The position numbers and the translations under genes were made by a program. Below are positions 23,184 through 35,830 of a DNA stretch of 64,000 nucleotides, piece after piece. The number at the start of each line of letters is the position of its first letter. Within the stretch, counting starts at the first letter, position 1. Source of the DNA: Chrysaora quinquecirrha (lineage: Eukaryota > Cnidaria > Scyphozoa > Semaeostomeae > Pelagiidae). Under the pieces are notes generated by a model. The model made no database searches, was not told the origin of the DNA, and saw only the letters and a program-made list of their open reading frames with translations. Location of the stretch: NCBI GenBank assembly GCA_014526335.1, contig JACTAT010000035.1, positions 4,098,344 to 4,162,343 on the forward strand. The letters are read 5' to 3'.

Positions 23184-26100
23184 ATGGCTAGTTCTTTCTC
23201 AACAGACGAGCTCGCAGAAATAAGAGAAGCATTCGAAGCAGTGAGTAAAAGTTTCTGTAGATTTTTGTTTTGTTCACTTGCTGCCAAGTTAATGCTCTTT
23301 TTATGCTCTTATTTGATCTAAATCTAGCAGATAATCACGAAATTTGATCTGAACTCTAACTTGCTCATTCATTTTCTGTTCAATCAAATATGTGTCAGTT
23401 GTTTTGCAAGTAATTTTGTGACAGAAAACGTGAGATTTTAGGACCGTTAACATTTCCCATGGTGCTAAATTTCTCGCACGATTTCAATTTGTTTGCATAA
23501 CTTCTATCGTTTTTTCATGTGTGTAAATTCGAAAAGCCTTTATAGGTTTATTTTAGAGGAGGTCTATATGTTTAATAAGTTTTCATTGAACCTATATCAC
23601 CTTCACTTTCAGGCTAGTTCCGCGATTTTGGTTCCTAAATTTACTTTTGCAATACTTCCGTGACAATTTTGAATCTCAACTGGCAACACCTTTCTGTTTT
23701 CAAAGTCCGGAAGCATATTTTGTATTGGCCAAAGCAAATAAATCCGGCTTGTTGACTTGAAACACTGTTAAATAGATACTAAGTGCTATTATAATGGTCA
23801 TTGCTGTCAAAAATTCCCACGCATTGAGAATTTGCCGTCCTCACTTCACCCAAAAAGTCCTTTTAAATTATCCACAATAATTTTATTAATTTCCTAATGA
23901 TCATTATATATATTTAGACCTTTAACTTAATAGCTTTCCTGCCATCCATTTGGTTAGGAAATGCAACATGTTCAAAAGAAATTAGTCTAGAATTTTCATG
24001 ATATTTTTTGTCTGTAATCTCCTTGAAATACAGGGAAAACAGCATTCAGTGTGGTCAAAAATTTGTTTTTAGCTTTAATTCTTGTCATTTGGGGTTAAGA
24101 CAATCAGGAAAATACCATCAATACAAACATCCTTGTAGGTGCCCACATTTGAATAAATTCGTTTCCAAAATAACGTACCGTAAGATGATTGGCTGTGAAT
24201 GTTACTGCTTGTTCATTATATTGTTCTTTTTGTTACAGTGAATGCTTTTTGCCACCAGACAGTTTTAAAACAAGAATAGCAAACACATTTAACCTCAAAG
24301 GCTAAGTTAAAAAGTACAAAGGATTTGACTGAGAAACATTTTACTTTGATAACAAGTTTTACAGGCCAATTAAACTTTTCAGTGTTAACAGCCTAAGCTC
24401 TTTTCTTGAAATCTCAAACTTGAAATGTTTGATGGGCATTTCACTGTTCAATATAGGATGCAAGATTTCCATTGACACAAAAGGATTTCTAAGGGATTAC
24501 TAATAAAACAATACGATTTCAAGCAAAGGTGTTTGAATGAGGGAATTGCCTGTTGGAAATGTTTACCAAATTTAAGATAGTTCAGGCTTGGCATAAAAAC
24601 TTTTGCTGTTAAATTTTCAGTGAATGTTTGAAAACTTTTTGTTACTTCTCTGATTCATCAAGTAGGTTGTTGATTTATTCTTAGTTTGTTGTGTGAAATG
24701 TAGAACAGTACATGCTTTAGGTAAAAGAAGGATCACCTTTGTAAGAACAAGAATCATGTACAGTAACCAAATTAAGAGAAATTTGTTAGTGAGAAAGCAC
24801 CACTTGACTTTATCCACCAGCGGCGGAAATTCAAAATTTGAGGCCTAAATTTCCAACAGTTATAGAAAAATGTTTTATTTCGTGCCATTTTCAAAGGAAA
24901 ATCACCAATTTTCCAACAAAATTGAAAGAAATGAGGAGGCTTGAGTCCCCCAAATCCTCTATAATTTCCGCCCCTGTCATCCACTTAACGTTGATTGATT
25001 AAGAAAAGCTATCTACTATAAAAAGTAGAAGAGTGATTACAGCTTAAATATGAGAGATTCAAGCATTATGAAATGTATTTTCAGCAAGCGTTTCAATCTG
25101 TATGAAGTTTATCATATGATCTTTGTCAGTGACTTGGCTGATGAAGATGATTAGATGATATAGATTGAAAGGTTTGCTTCAACTTCTTGCACTTTCATGC
25201 TCTGACCATTGCCAAAACAGTTCTAAGAATTCTTGTTTATTCAGTTTGATTTAGATCATAATGGACACATCACTTCCAATGAGATTGGAGAAGCAATGAA
25301 GAAATTAGGGGAAGGATATTCCTGGATACAAACTGAGAGATATTGTCAAAGAAGTTGACACGAACCAGAATGGAACTGTTGAATTTGATGAATTCGTGCA
25401 GGTATGTTTTTGTATGAAAGTGTATTTGTTGTACTGTCAACCTGAGGAGGGGGGTACTTAGTATAATTTGGGTATAGGTATGTGCTGCCCATATGGGTGG
25501 GTTTTTGGCCCTGAAATTCTCTAAAGATGGGTATGATTTTAACCAAAACCCCATTAAAGTGGGTGGCAAGCTTAACTTTAATTCGGTCAGAAAAGTGGAA
25601 AAATCACATCAAAGATGTTGGTAGCACAATATCAAGCAATAATGAGGCCTAGAAAGTCTTATTATTCTTGTCGTATTCCGATTATTTTTACTCATAAAAT
25701 AGGGTCTGTTTCTGCAAAGGTCTCCATTATCAGTGGGTGGGTTTCCGAAATCTGGGTGGCAAATCCCCATCCATTCATAAGTCATGTACCTCCCCCCCAG
25801 CCTGTCGACATAATGTTGCAAATTTTTAGAGGAAAACAACGCATATAGAACCTTCTATACCTTTGGTATTTGATTTTTTTTGTTTTCATTTTTAGATATA
25901 CAGCACTGTTTCCAAAAAGAATACATCATTCAAAGAGTTGATAAAAAAACGAGAAAAGGTTAATGTTAAAGGGGGAGCATCAGAAGCCTCAGCAGAGGGA
26001 ACAATGCATTCATATTCTGATGGAGAAAAAGCAGCTTTTGCTGATTGGATCAATTCTGTTCTTGCATCAGACCCTGACTGTGTTTCATATCTTCCAATTA

Positions 26101-29100
26101 ATGTAGAAGGAAACGATGATGAACTGTTTGAGAAACTGAAGGATGGTATTTTGTTGTGGTGAGTTTCTTCTTTCAAGAGTATAGTGGAGCCTCATTAACA
26201 GACACTTTTACAACAGATACCTTTAAACGACTGACAAATATGTTTGTTCCAAAGGTCATTTTTTCATTAAATTTCAGCAAAATGATAAATCAGTCTGTGA
26301 ATGATACAATTGACGAACGAACAATCAACAAGAAACAGCTGAATGCATTCAAAATCCATGAAAATCAAATCTTGGTTGTCAATTCTGCCAGTGCTATTGG
26401 ATGCAGTGTGGTAAACATTGGTGCTGAAGATCTTTCAAAGGGAAAACCTCATCTTCTTCTTGGTCTTTTGTGGCAAATTATCAGGGTAGGTAGATGTACC
26501 GTATACTTTTGCTTACCTTAGAAGAACGGAAATCAGCCAGCTTTTGAGAAGAATACCTGGCAAACTACTTCTCCAATCTCCAATAAAAATACCTCTGCAA
26601 AACATTATAGATACTAGAAAGATACTCAAAGTTCAAAAAACTCAGTTATAATCTGTAAAACATGTATCGAACACGTCAAACTGTGAATGGCAGTAGGAAC
26701 GAGAGGGCCTCTTCAAATAATAGGTATGTATTCATGTTGGAAGGTTTGAACAAGAAAGGCAATTGATCTCTAAAGCCTGGTTTCTGCGAAGTCGTAAAGG
26801 CATCGGAAGAAGATCGGACCGTCTGCGATCATTTGCGTTACTTTCCCGATCAATGGAGAAATGCTCTCACGATCATTAGGACTGTTTGTTGGCTATCTTT
26901 AGTCGTAAGCGTCGCAAGTGATGCGACAATAGTGGATGGATATTTCCTTTTCCTTGTAATGACTGTTCTTCTTGTCTCATCAAATAGTTTCTTTCACATA
27001 TAATTGTTCTTTTTTTTAGATTGGTTTGTTTGCCAATATTTCACTTGCTAGCAACCCAAACATTGCTGCTTTGCTACGTGAAGGTGAAACTCTTGAAGAA
27101 CTTATGAGACTATCCCCTGAAGAGCTCCTTCTTCGCTGGGTCAATCATCATCTCGAAAAGGCTGGATCAGAGAAGAGAATCAACAACTTTTCATCTGACA
27201 TCAAGGTATCATATATTGTTTATCTCTTCGCTAGGCACACGTTTTATTGTATAAGAAACCAGGTAATACGCATTTAGGAACTTAAAATTTCGACACAGTT
27301 TTGGGACAATTTAGGGACGACTTTTGTTTGATTTTTGGGACGAATTTAGGGATATAGTCGAACACTGATCTTAAATGAGTAAGAACACAACTCCTCCCTG
27401 AATGAGAAGGACAGTTTAGGGAATTAATAGGGTCAATTTTTGGACAAATTTTGTTTCGGATTGATTTGTTTTAGAGGTTCCTGAACAATTTTGTCTTTTT
27501 AAGTTAACGTAGTATACAGTGGCAAACTGATTGCCATTTTAAGCTTTGTGTTATTTACCATTGAGATATTAAGTTAACCACTTGATCTTGTCAGTTTTAA
27601 AGCCTTTAAATAGGACCAATACAAAAGTGGCTTGAGCGCCACTCCAGCCTGATGCCTGTCAGGTTTCTAGCAATCAATTAGCACTTTTCAGTAATGTTTG
27701 ATGGAATGAATTTTCCTACCGAACGTAATGGATCTGAAATTTCATCCTCCCCTTAGTTCTAAAATTGACTCAAGTGTCAAGATTTAAAACGAACCTTTTC
27801 GTTTGCTAGGACTCAGAAGCATATGCGATTTTGCTGCACAGAATTGCTCCTGATCCAACTATAATTGACAGACCAGAGTCCATAATGGCGGTAAGCTATT
27901 TCTATATCTATTTTTAATGTTTACTTCTTAAATCTCTGACTATTTTGTAAGTTGTGTTGTTAGTTACGATCAGTGTGTTTTGCTGTCGCTAGCCTGTCAC
28001 TGTCTGTTAAGCAAGGACCCAGTGAAACCAAGGAATACCATCGCTGACGTGTGTAACTGTACTACTTGATGAACATTACCAAAGCTTGCTTAGTATGCTA
28101 TGAAAAAAGTTGAATTGAATTTAATATGCTTAGCAGGCCCTGATAAGCTAAAACAGCCGGAAATAAAAGCTTACCCAAAATAAAGTAACAATGAAAACAA
28201 CAAGAACAAGCCTGTTGCTGGCTGTTTAGCAGGGACTTAGCAACACCAAAGAAAGCCGTCGCTGACTTGTAACTAAACTACTTTGTGTGAGCATTGCCAA
28301 AGCTTCATCAGCTCATTTAACAAGCTTCGGTGACACCCAGCAACAACCAATGACCTGTCGGGAAACAGGCTTTAAGAAGGAGGAAATGTCCAGCTTCTGT
28401 AAACAAAGGACAAATAATCTCGAAACATAAACATTATCATTCTAATAAAAACTTTCAACTTTATTTATGAATGAAATAAATCACTTAAGATCATTTCCAT
28501 GGTGTCCCTAATGAAGAACAAAACGGTTGTAGAGATGAATCTTCTTTGTGGTTGCGAAAACAAAGACTTATATAATCTATTATTTGCAGGTTGGTAATCT
28601 GAATAAGCGAGCTGAGATATTCCTGGGAAATGCAGATAAGATCAAATGTAGAAAATTTTTGAGAGCAAAGGTGAAAAGTGTTGTATTTTAAATTTCTTCA
28701 GAGTAGATTGTGAGAGTTTACATCACTGGGTGAAAGAAACAGCGAAACAGTCAGGCGCCACTTGCACTATGCCGGCATGATGTCGTTGCGTTTCGATTTT
28801 CGTGATGGTTTTCATCACGATCATTTCAGTTTCACTGAGACGCCACGGCACCTCCTTCGCAGATTTGCTCCTTCGCAGATTTGCTTTGCATTTCTTCTTT
28901 AAAACAATAGAAAAACAAGGTTTTGGAGTATCATACATTGGATTGACATGATTACATTGTGCCGCCGCGTCGCGTCTTGATTTTCATATCACTTCCAGAG
29001 CGCCATGTTTTCAAGACGATTTGCGGAGCGTCATATACACCGGATTGAATCGCCATGGTGTAACTGAAAGCCCAATCCGATACAAATTCATGGTGCCACG

Positions 29101-32100
29101 ACGCATTCCTACATAGTGTAACTGGGGCCTCAGTCAGTCCTGACATCTGAGGATACATAACTTATGGACGGACCGCCTAGATTTTAAAAAACCCACCTGC
29201 TTAGGATGAAGACACAGACCCTGTATTATGAGTTAAAATATGCAGAATATTCAAGGGTGACTGTTAGTGAAAGACTTTTAATTCATTTACGTTTGTTCTA
29301 CTGGGACGTTAGTTTGGGAAAGGGCCTAACATTGGTAATTTGCGATAATTTAACTTTAAGATATCAAATTCTTCGTATTTCATCTCTATTCATCTTTGAA
29401 ATTTCAGGACATTGTTGAAGGAAATCCAAAGCTGAATTTGGCTTTCGTTGCCAACCTGTTCAATACATTCCCTGCCTTAGAATTGGGAGAAATTGAAGAA
29501 GAGTTCGAACCATATGAGGAAACTAGGGAGGAGAAAAGTAAGCATTATTTTGATTTGAATTGATTGTCATAAATTTTGAACTGCCTGTCGTAAATTGTTT
29601 GCAGACTGCAGTAGATTTGGTACGTTTGTTAATCTGTTAACGCTTTGAAATGCGGAAATTTCTATATTCTGGAAAAATGGGAACCTTTTTAAGCTCTTAA
29701 AACGTCCAACTTACTGAGTCCAGAAAAGTATTCACCCTTCCTCCAGACGAGAATTTACCTAACAGTAACCCTTTGTCACTTGACAATAAAAACAGGCGTT
29801 ACTTGAGTTTGTACTGAGATTCTCTTTTGTTCTAATTGATCTTACTCCAGTAAATGATTGTATGACCTTTGACGTTTTTTGACGTTTTTGACGTCTTTGA
29901 CTGTATGACGTTTTCTGACTCTGCTAACTTTGGGTCAGAAGGAATCGAAAACATGCGCTAATGCAAATCTTTCTTACTTAACAATGGAAACAGCCGCGAC
30001 TTGACAGTGGTTGAGATTCTCTTGTGTTCTAATTAACCTTCCTCCGGTCAATAAGTGCATGGCTGTAACTATTCCTAACGGCTATTCCTGACTCTGCTAA
30101 CTTAGAGTCAGAAGGTATCTTTATGTCATTACAAACTTGTAATTTCTTTGTAAACACTTTGACGTATTTCTTTGTCAACAGCTTTCCGTAACTGGATGAA
30201 CAGCATGGGTGTAAATCCATTTGTTAACCATCTTTACAACGATCTTGGATCTGGAATGATTCTCTTCCAAGTAGGTTATCTTGGATATTTCTTTTCAATT
30301 GAATAGAGTCTTAAAATTGTTTAACTTTGCTATTTTTCCTTGCATTACTTTGGTGTTCTTTACTTTGATGTAATTACACTGCTTTTGTATGTTTTACTGT
30401 ATTTGACTTTACATTACTGTACTTTACTTTTCTTGCTTGACTTGACTTGACTTGACTTGACTTGACTTCGCTTGATTTGACTTTTCTTTACTTTGCTTTA
30501 CTTTACTTTACTTTATTTTGCTTTACTTTGCTTTATTTTTCTCCACATTAACTAAACTTTGCTTAAATTTACTTAACTTTACTTTACTTGCTTTTTTTTC
30601 TTTACTGTACTGTACTTGACTTTGCTTTGCTTTACTTTACTTTACTTTACTTTACTTTACTTTACTTTACTTTACTTTATTTTACTTTACTTAACTTTAC
30701 TTTACTTTACGTTACTTATGTTACTTCACTTTGCCATACTTTACTTTACTTTCCTTTACTTTTCTTTTCCTTACTTTACTTTACTTTACTTTACTTCATT
30801 TTACTTTACTTGAATCTAATTTAATCTTAGCTCTTCGATGCCATCAAACCAGGCACAGTGAACTGGGATAAAGTAAACAAGCCTCCATTCAAAGCTCTCA
30901 TTGGAGGAAACATGAAAAAGATTGAGAACTGTAACTACGCTGTTGAGCTTGGAAAACAAATGAAATTTTCTCTCGTTGGCATTGGTGGTGAAGATATCAG
31001 AAATGGTGTCAAAACATTAGTTCTTGGTGAGGATGTTTTTTATGCTTCTTTTTCTTTTTCTCATGCCCAGCAAGCGATTTGCTGTTGACCTTAGTGTATA
31101 TTTTCATTATATGTATGACAAGAATGCAAGTAAAAGTTTATGGAAGGAATAAGGAGGAGAATGAAAGTTTATTTGAAATTGCTTTAGGCCTTGAGACCCG
31201 GCCCAAACTATCAATCATTGTCTGTCAAACATTTGAATTGTGTTTTGTTTAACTTAATGTTTGTCCATTTTGCAAAGTCATAAAACATTGCTTGTCAATT
31301 TGTTTCTTGTGATGTGAAGAAGAAATGTTTTTGAAATATTTCAGAACATATTCGAGCAAATTTTGCTTATCAAGCAATGTTTTGTGACTTCGCCAAACGG
31401 TCAAACATTGCTTTGTTAGCAAATCTAAAATTTCAACCAACAGTGCTTGGTCATTTGGCCACGGGCCGATGTTTTTATTTAAGGAAAAACATTGCTCTGC
31501 ATTTTGAAAGGAAATAAGATTTTGGCTTCTTTCCTGTTCTTTTCTAAAAAAGTCAGATTTAATGAAAGATTTTTGACCCCTTCTTGAATCTTTTAGGAGC
31601 TGCGCAGGCGCTTATTTCAAACGCTTTATACTTGTTTTAACCCAGAGACGTCATCTATCTTGTCTTTTCCTTTTGTAGCTTTGGTCTGGCAATTAATGAG
31701 AGCATACACCCTGAGCCTTCTGCAGAAATTATCGGACAGTGATAAAGCTATTAATGATAACATGATTATCGATTGGGTCAATAAAACGGTATAGCATATT
31801 TCTCTTATTTTTTTATTTTTCTTTAAAGACTTTTCTTGGCTTACTTCTTTGCTGCTTAATGTAAAGCAGCCCTAAAGTAATCTACCCTTTTTTTACATTT
31901 TCGTGTATTAAAAAACTAATTCTATTAGACGGCTTTTAGATTTATCATATTTCTAATGATGCTAGTCCGTATGTGGTGCTCATCATATTTGTTAACCATT
32001 GTGTTACTAGGTACATCGCCATGATCTTTGATGAATTACGATATAAGAAGACTAGACTTTCATTGCAGGCATCATCTTTCAAAATCAGATATTTTCTGGT

Positions 32101-33335
32101 TAAGTTTTCACCTTTTAAATCAATCATTTTTCTTTTGAAATTTCAGCTTGAAGCTGCTGGAAAGTCATCCAGAATCTCCAGCATGAAAGACTCGAGCATT
32201 TCAACCAGTGTTCCTGTGATCGATTTGATTGATGCTATCAAGCCAGGATCTATTGATTATACTCTTGTTGTCGAAGCAGCCAGTGACGAGGTATGAAATG
32301 ATAGGGAATACATTGACAAAGTCATTTGTATTCTTCGTGGTTGGCACATACTAGAATTTTTCCACAAGTGCCATATCATAGTTGATGGAATTGAACCCAA
32401 GACTGCTTGATCAGAGAGCCAACGACGATTAAACTGAGCTTAATGAAATTGTTGAGTGATACAGTCTAAGGCTGTCCATTGACGAAGGAACCTTTTACTT
32501 TTATCTACTTTTATTTACTTTACTTTATTTTAATTTCACTTTACTTGAACTTTTCTTTCGTTTACTTTACTATATTTTACTTTTCTTTACGTTACTTTCA
32601 ATTTCTTCATTTCACTTTCCTTTCTTTACTTAACTTTTCTTGACTTTTCTTAACTTTTCTTGACTTGACTTTATTTTACTTTCACTTTTCTTTCACTTTA
32701 CTTTCACTTTACTTTCACTTTACTTTCATTATAATTTACTTTGCTTTTCTTTACGTTACTTTCGCTTTCTTCATTTCATTTCACTTTACTTTCTTTTTTA
32801 CTTAGCTTTACTTTACTTTCACATTTTTGGGTATGATTTGTAAAGCAATTGTATCAACTACGCCAATAGCTCCGTAATCTTGCGAGGTGAAGGTGAAATG
32901 TGAAATTGTGTTTTAGCGCCAGTCGCTAGTATCCCAGTAGTACATTAACTAATCGAGACCTCGACCCTGGCCGTGGCGCTACCGTGGCTGGGCTCGAACC
33001 CTGACCACACTGAGCTTCTGACACCATGAGTCAGCTGGATTACACCACGACGCCACAGCACCTTGCTTTTTGAACCGTATTTAAGCTTGGCTTTCCCCTA
33101 GATAATCGACACGTGTATTGCACACGTTTCTTGTTTTCAAACTGTATTTATAATTCAGGTATTCAATCATCTTTTTCAGGAGAAACACTTAAATGCCACG
33201 TACGCAATCTCCATGTCAAGAAAAATCGGAGCCCGTGTTTATGCTTTAGCCGAAGATTTGGTTGAAGTAAAACCAAAGATGGTCTTAACAGTACTTGCCT
33301 GTTTAATGACAAGAGGATTGTCCAAAGATATCTAA
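23184..33335 (+). CDS. PLS: Fimbrin/plastin actin-bundling protein, 13 coding exons
   Basis: Plastins crosslink F-actin into parallel bundles through two tandem actin-binding domains. Exons: 23184-23240, 25245-25401, 25896-26158, 26278-26485, 27020-27205, 27810-27890, 28590-28670, 29408-29537, 30182-30270, 30831-31026, 31679-31788, 32147-32290, 33180-33335 (TAA). The product is about 618 aa, against about 630 in vertebrates. Two EF-hands (loops at residues 21-32 and 57-68) are followed by four CH domains at roughly 108-225, 250-360, 383-490 and 497-612. Signature blocks include [60 protein letters not shown] and the C-terminal [17 protein letters not shown]. Start: [19 protein letters not shown] is the family N-terminus. 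Exon 2 carries one extra base. The invertebrate gene cannot be assigned to PLS1, PLS2 or PLS3. Confidence 0.95.
25245..25401 (+). CDS. PLS: Plastin EF-hand exon with an extra base
   Basis: The exon encodes both EF-hand loops: [12 protein letters not shown] and [12 protein letters not shown], each with acidic residues at loop positions 1, 3 and 12 and Gly at 6. Its length is 157 nt, while flanking phases require 156. Read straight through, it stops at the TGA following the CAAAGAAGT run. Removing one G from GGGGAAGG at about 25310-25315 restores [13 protein letters not shown], which matches the family's LPGYKVREIV linker. Confidence 0.9.
25436..25809. mobile_element. MITE-like element with G-rich termini in plastin intron 2
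   Basis: GTCAACCTGAGGAGGGGGG-TAC at the left and GTACCTCCCCCCCAGCCTG-TCGAC at the right are imperfect inverted repeats. Both arms also share GGGTGGGTTT-type sequence. It begins 34 bp after the exon 2 donor. Confidence 0.6.
25896..28670 (+). CDS. PLS: Plastin first actin-binding domain (CH1-CH2), exons 3-7
   Basis: Exons 25896-26158, 26278-26485, 27020-27205, 27810-27890 and 28590-28670 encode CH1 and most of CH2. CH1 opens with [18 protein letters not shown] and includes [11 protein letters not shown] and [20 protein letters not shown]2 includes [18 protein letters not shown] and the [20 protein letters not shown] strand-helix. The four boundaries keep phase 2-0-0-0-0. Confidence 0.93.
27985..28375. 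repeat. Direct repeat pair in plastin intron 6
   Basis: GCCTGTCACTGTCTGTTAAG ... ATCGCTGACGTG at 27990-28090 and GCCTGTTGCTGGCTGTTTAG ... GTCGCTGACTTG at 28210-28310 are related, both followed by GCATTGCCAAAGCTT-like sequence. Confidence 0.55.
29408..33335 (+). CDS. PLS: Plastin end of CH2 and second actin-binding domain (CH3-CH4), exons 8-13
   Basis: The block opens with [19 protein letters not shown] (end of CH2). CH3 follows with [19 protein letters not shown] and [19 protein letters not shown]4 has [16 protein letters not shown] and [15 protein letters not shown]. The stop is at 33333-33335 after TRGLSKDI. Introns 9 and 12 contain long TTTAC-type arrays, and intron 12 also holds two SINE copies. 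Confidence 0.93.
30340..30822. repeat. (TTTAC)n pentanucleotide array ahead of plastin exon 10
   Basis: Long runs of ACTTT/TTTAC, with a short CTTGA stretch at 30435-30480, fill plastin intron 9. The array ends within about 10-20 bp of the acceptor at 30831 and so replaces a normal polypyrimidine tract. Confidence 0.9.
31190..31467. mobile_element. MITE-C copy
   Basis: The left part has GACCCGGCCCAAACTATCAA and the right part has CATTTGGCCACGGGCC. The interior has the CAAACATTTGAA and CAAGCAATGTTTTGTGAC blocks of the 16.3 kb copy. It lies in plastin intron 10. Confidence 0.7.
32355..32490 (-). mobile_element. SINE-2 partial copy, minus strand, plastin intron 12
   Basis: TGATCAGAGAGCCAACGACG and CATTGAGCTT-like sequence match the tRNA-like half. 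The B box is degraded (GAATTGAACCC in the + strand). The body is missing. Confidence 0.6.
32490..32830. repeat. (CTTTA)n-type array in plastin intron 12
   Basis: ACTTT and TTTCACTTT variants repeat for about 340 bp, immediately between a SINE-2 remnant and a SINE-1 copy. Confidence 0.85.
32885..33064 (-). mobile_element. tRNA-derived SINE-1 with (TTCACC)n tail
   Basis: Read on the minus strand: GGTGCTGTGGCGTCGTGGTG carries an A box-like TGGCGTCGTGG, then GGGTTCGAGCCC is a perfect B box (32991-33001), and the 3' end is a short run of TTCACC/CACCTT repeats. Closely related copies occur at 8.2 and 40.9 kb and a 3' fragment at 36.6 kb. Confidence 0.75.
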
Positions 33336-33499
33336 AGTAACTGACTTTTTCTTTATTTTGGGGATTTTTGATTAAAATATTCATAATGCTTATTACACTC
33401 GGGGATGTGACCGGTTCTTCAAAATGATAATGCGGACGAAACATGGCCTAAGTAACTTTCTGTGAGAAACCTTAAGTTCTATACCTTTATAACCCAGCT

Positions 33500-33690
33500 C
33501 TGTATTTTTACTTTCACTTAACTTAACTTTACTCCACTTTACTTTTCTTTTATTAACTTTGCTTTGCCTTATTTTTCTTTTCTTTACATTACTTTAGTTT
33601 ACTTTACTTTGCTTTGCTTTGCTTTGCTTTACTTTACTTTACTTTACTTTACTTTAATTTACTTTATACTTTACTTTACTTTTCCAAACC
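33500..33690. repeat. (CTTTA)n array downstream of plastin
   Basis: The same pentanucleotide (ACTTT, with GCTTT) as in introns 9 and 12, about 170 bp after the plastin stop and probably in its 3'UTR or flank. Confidence 0.85.
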
Positions 33691-34169
33691 CAGTTTTGGC
33701 CACTTCTTTGCATAATTATTTCGAAGTTCCATTCATGCTCTTTCTCACTGTTATTTTAGTTGATTAGATATTTAAAGCAACTTTGATGTATAAAATTTTG
33801 TAAACAAGCAATTAAGGGGTTGGGACTTTTTAGAAATGTTTTTTAATACACTTAATCACTGATTTCTATGTTAACAGCAAATAAAACAATGACTGAAAAA
33901 ATAATAATAAAATTGTATTTTTCGAACTTATTGGTTGGAAGGGCTTTGTAATGGGTTTTCAATGCTCATTAGCTAATAATATTCTGAAACATCTTGGTAT
34001 GAACTCTTTGGAAGTCTTAAAGCAACTTTTAGATACTGAGGCCCGTGAGAGCGAACCAACATTGTTTATCTCACAGTTTCAGTAATTTTTTTCCCAGTTA
34101 GAAAATTCTGGAATATGGCACCGGCATCTAAATTAGGAGACTTGTATTATTTTGTTTTGACCAGCCAAA

Positions 34170-34715
34170 GGTTTACAGACTACCAAGCAACGGGTTCACA
34201 GATTACCAGCCAACGGTTTACAGATTACCAGCCAACAGTTTAGAGTTCATCAGCCGACGCTTTACAGTTGATCAGCCAACGGTTTGCAGATTACCAGTCA
34301 CCGGATTACAGATAACCAGCCAACGGATTACAGATTGCCAGCCAACGGTTAACAGATTACCAGTCAGCAGTTTACAGATAACCAACCAACGGTTTGCAGA
34401 TTATCAGCCAACAGTTTACAGTTTGCCAGCCGACGGTTTATAGTTCATCAGCCAACTGTTTTTCAGATTACTAATTAACAGTTTACGGATTATCAGCTAA
34501 CGGTTTACAGATTACCAGCCGACGGTTTATAGTTCATCAGCTTATGGTTCATACCAACCAACGGTTTACAGTTTATCAGCCGACGGTTTACATATTATCA
34601 GCCAACGGTTTACAGTTTACCAGCCAACGGTTTGCAGATTACCAGCTAACGGTTTACAGATTACCAGCCGACGGTTAACAGCTCATCAGCCGACGGTTTG
34701 CAGTTCATGCAAGAA
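34170..34715. repeat. Minisatellite with a 20-22 bp unit
   Basis: The unit ACGGTTTACAGATTACCAGC-CA, with CAGTTCATCAGCCG variants, repeats more than 20 times between plastin and FAM151. Variants alternate in blocks, suggesting successive duplications. Confidence 0.9.
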
Positions 34716-35039
34716 AAGTTTATTTTTGTAAAGGAACTGTCACTGTTTGAAAAGCAATGTTCGTTCGTCTCCTCTTAGCCTCAAACTACGACAATTAAAT
34801 TATTTTGTGGCGATAATGAATGTATTTGCGACAATAACTGCTAACTTTGTCAAATATGTCAGACTAACTTTTCAAAAGCAAGATAATGAACAAACTATAG
34901 GCTAATCGAGCTTTGATTATTTATGTTTTAACTACTGATTTAATCACCTTTTATTGTCAATTTAAAATCAGATATTGAGAGAACAAACTTTCGATTTTTC
35001 TTCCAGACAGCTATCATATGTATTCATTGTAAAACTTTT

Positions 35040-35830
35040 TGCCTTGAAGCATCGACTGCTTGTTTTATTCATCGTTTTGCTGCTTGTTTGTTGCTGTTTT
35101 CGCTATCTGCTGTTCTTTTTGTTTTGCTGCTTTCTTTGCTGCTTTCTTTTTTGCTTGCTATGTTGCTTGCTTTGCTTCTTGTCTCCCCGCTTGCTTCGCT
35201 ACTTGCTATGATGTTTGCCTTACTGCTTGCTTTGCCCTTTGTCTTGCTACTTACTTTGCTCTGTTTGCCTTACTGCTTGCTTTGCTATTTGTCTTGCCAC
35301 TTACTTTGCTTTGATGCTTATCTTATTCAATCCTTTTTACTTTGCTACTTGCTTTACTGCTTATTTTGCTACTTGCTTTACTGCTTCTTTGGCTGCTTGC
35401 TTTTGTTGCCTATTTTTCCGCTTAGTTTGCTCGCTGTCTTCCTCTTTGCTTTGCTGTTTGTTTTGTTGCTTGCAATTCCTCTTGCTTTGTTGCTTGCTTT
35501 GTTGCTTTTCTTCTCACTTGCCTTCCAACTTGACTTTCTGCTTTGTTTGCTTCTCATTTACCTTCCCAGCAAGCAGCTTGATTTGCTGCTTGCTTGCTGC
35601 TTGCTTTCTTGCTGCTTAGCATATTGCTGCTTGCCTTACTTCTTTATTTGCTGTTTGTATTGCTGCTTGCTGTGCTGCTTTCCATCCCATTTGCCTTCCA
35701 GCTTGATATGCTTCTTTCTTTGGTGTTCGTATTGCTTTTTGCTTTGCTGCTTGCTTTGCTGTTTGCCCTTCTATGCTACTTTTTGCTTAGCTCTTTGTCT
35801 TGCTGCTTGCTTTGCAGCATTTGAGGCATC
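35040..35830. repeat. (TTGCTGCTTGCT)-type pyrimidine-rich low-complexity array
   Basis: Irregular tandem TTGCTGCTTGCTTTGC units occupy about 790 bp. Because the unit lacks stops on the + strand, three overlapping open frames rich in Leu, Cys, Ala and Phe arise; they have no start context, splice sites or family resemblance and are not called as genes. Confidence 0.85.
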
